Shown here piece by piece: positions 19,382 through 20,808 of a DNA stretch of 20,808 bases. The stretch spans positions 1 to 20,808 of the forward strand of contig JNEM01009319.1 in assembly GCA_000697335.1 (NCBI GenBank), in the 5' to 3' direction. The position numbers and the translations under genes are program-made. The notes beneath the pieces are model-generated. The model ran no database searches and was not told the DNA's origin. It saw nothing but the letters and a program-made list of their open reading frames with translations. The DNA is from Conidiobolus incongruus B7586. Taxonomy: Eukaryota > Entomophthoromycota > Entomophthoromycetes > Entomophthorales > Conidiobolaceae. Position 1 is the first letter of the stretch. Each line of letters starts with the position of its first letter.

Positions 19382-19412
19382 ACCAAGGTGAGTTATAAGT
19401 TTATATGTTTAT
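19382..19412 (+). repeat. 5' terminal inverted repeat of the right Tc1-like element
   Basis: Starts ACCAAGGTGAGTTATAAG, the same as the left element's end except for C-to-T and G-to-A type changes. TA precedes it at 19380-19381. Confidence 0.75.
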
Positions 19413-20551
19413 AAGTTAAAGGAGTATAAATAACAAAACTTATATATATCTTTTTTTTCTTTTGTTATATTATATATATTATAATACTATTAAGCTAATA
19501 TTTTAAATTAATATTATAATACTTAAATCTCTTTTTAAAATAATTCATTTATATATTAATTAACTCTATAGTAAAAATAAATCAACTTAAAAGATTGTTA
19601 AAATTATTAATATTAGCTAATTTTCTATAATTATGGTTATTAAAAATAATATTAAAAAAACATCTAAATTAAAACTTAAATATATCAAAATTATAGATAA
19701 CTATGATAAAAACTATATTTTTAGATTAATTAATATAAATAAATATAATACTATTATTGAAATATAACAAGAATTATAAGAATATATAAAAATATTAGTT
19801 AATATTAATACTATTATATATGTTCTAAGTTAGAATAAATACCATTTATATTTTAAGAAAAAACACCCTTAACTAAAGAAATCTTATTATAAAGTTAGAT
19901 GGGAATATAAATATCAATATTAAAGTTAAACTAAAATTAACTAGAGTAAAGTTTTTTAATTTAATAAAACAAAAATATATTTTAATAAATTTAATAAGAA
20001 AGCTAAATATTTCAAAAAAAAAAATAAAGAATTATTTTATAACCATTATGTTATTATAACCTAAAAATACAATAATAGGTTAATTATAGTTTAAGGATAT
20101 ATTATCTTTAGGTATAAGATATCTTTATAAGGTTAATAAGGTAATTAACATTAAGATATATTAAAGTATTTTAAATAATAAATTGAAAAAAATTATAAAG
20201 TGATATAGGTTAAATAAATTAAATATTATTTTCTAACAAGATATTACTTGTTACTATATTATAAATTTTACTATTAAATGGCTTAAAAATGATAAAATAA
20301 TTATTATAAAATAACTTCCTTAATTTTTTAATTTTAACCTAATTAAATATCTTTAAGATCAATTAAAAAAGTTAATTAAAGCTTTTTCCCTAACAAAAAA
20401 TTTGAATTAACTTTAAAAATATATTTAAAAAGCTATGAAAAATATTAGTTTTATTTAATATAAAAAGCTAATTGACTCAATGCCTTATAAATTTAAAAAG
20501 GTTAAAAAAGCAAAAGATAGATATATTAGATATTAATTTTTCTATCAATAT

Positions 20552-20582
20552 TAAAACTTACAAATTTATAACTTATCTTAAA
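20552..20582 (+). repeat. 3' terminal inverted repeat of the right Tc1-like element
   Basis: Reads AACTTACAAATTTATAACTT then ATCTTAAA, the mirror of the 5' repeat with most differences being transitions; TA follows at 20583-20584. Roughly 21 of 29 positions agree with the 5' end by eye. Confidence 0.65.
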
Positions 20583-20584
20583 TA

Positions 20585-20808
20585 TACTTTTAGTTTTAAT
20601 ATATCAATTAATAATTAATTAAAATTAACTCTATAAATTATATATTAAATAAAAATATTTATAAATTATAAAGTTTAATATAAGTTTATTTAAATTATAA
20701 TTAATTAAGATATTAATAGAAATATTTATATTTTTAATTCTATAACTTCTTGTTATAGGTTAGTATATAATAACTTAAACAAGGATTTATATATAATATT
20801 AATTAATA
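20585..20808. other. AT-rich flank to the window end
   Basis: Nothing recognisable is seen. The sequence is nearly all A and T and continues the composition of the decayed transposon. Confidence 0.5.

Larger units (their letters stand above)
19382..20582 (+). mobile_element. Tc1-like DNA transposon, complete length, strongly mutated
   Basis: The element is 1201 bp long, bordered by TA at 19380-19381 and 20583-20584, with matching terminal repeats. The transposase runs from about 19519 to the TAA at 20534-20536, roughly 340 codons as usual for Tc1. Its N-terminus aligns codon by codon with the left copy (ILKSL, IHLYIN, KSNT-type HTH, then IIDNYDKNYIFRL). The catalytic core is readable: a segment matching SDET at 19957-19968 has Asn for the first Asp (19963-19965), FQQD keeps Asp (20240-20242), and the DLNPIE segment has Lys for Glu (20345-20347). 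The last two are separated by exactly 34 residues, so it is DD34E. The C-terminal LIDSMPYKFKKVKKAK matches LIESMPRR..VIKAKG. It has dozens of stops and at least one frame change before FQQD; it is dead. Confidence 0.88.

Noticed and set aside
1-20808. CRISPR array, prokaryotic operon or phage-type system
   Set aside because: No regularly spaced direct repeats, ribosome binding sites or bacterial gene families; intron, TATA boxes and Sec14-like genes point to a eukaryote.

Overview
The window looks like nuclear DNA of a very AT-rich fungus. Long, almost GC-free intergenic blocks separate a few compact genes. The three uninterrupted genes are Sec14-type lipid-transfer proteins of the Pdr16/Sfh3 kind. 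A fourth gene has one 55-bp GT-AG intron and encodes a single-pass membrane protein with a C-terminal SH3 domain, as in yeast Fus1. Three genes share the same TATA decamer (AGTATAAATA). An early-diverging lineage, perhaps a zoopagomycete/Entomophthorales type, would fit the composition and architecture. That placement is an inference; nothing in the window fixes the taxon.

Layout: 1-420 is the 5' part of a Tc1-like DNA transposon reading off the left edge. 421-1782 is AT-rich and contains a second terminal-repeat-like motif near 580-602. 1783-3242 (minus) is a full-length but dead gene for a berberine-bridge-type FAD oxidase. 3243-6140 is mostly AT-rich. 6140-6580 is a GC-richer island of degenerate, unassigned sequence. 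7045-7479 (plus) and 11289-11741 (minus) are two degenerate members of one family of small secreted cysteine-rich proteins. They point towards each other and flank the intact SH3 membrane-protein gene (9413-10763). 13363-14214, 15208-16056 and 16696-17538 are three tandem minus-strand Sec14/Pdr16-like genes. 17539-19379 is AT-rich. 19382-20582 is a complete-length, strongly C-to-T/G-to-A mutated copy of the same Tc1 family, with both terminal repeats and flanking TA.

How the parts relate: the three lipid-transfer genes are a local tandem expansion, each with its own promoter-like upstream region. The SH3 protein looks like a surface protein with a disulphide-rich ectodomain and a cytoplasmic SH3/proline-rich tail, suited to polarity or signalling complexes. 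The decayed genes and transposons show substitutions dominated by transitions. Stop codons in the oxidase relic lie mostly where Gln, Arg or Trp codons would be expected, consistent with RIP-like or methylation-driven decay around a gene island. The most unusual observation is the inverted pair of cysteine-rich relics around the SH3 gene; I recognise no described family for them.
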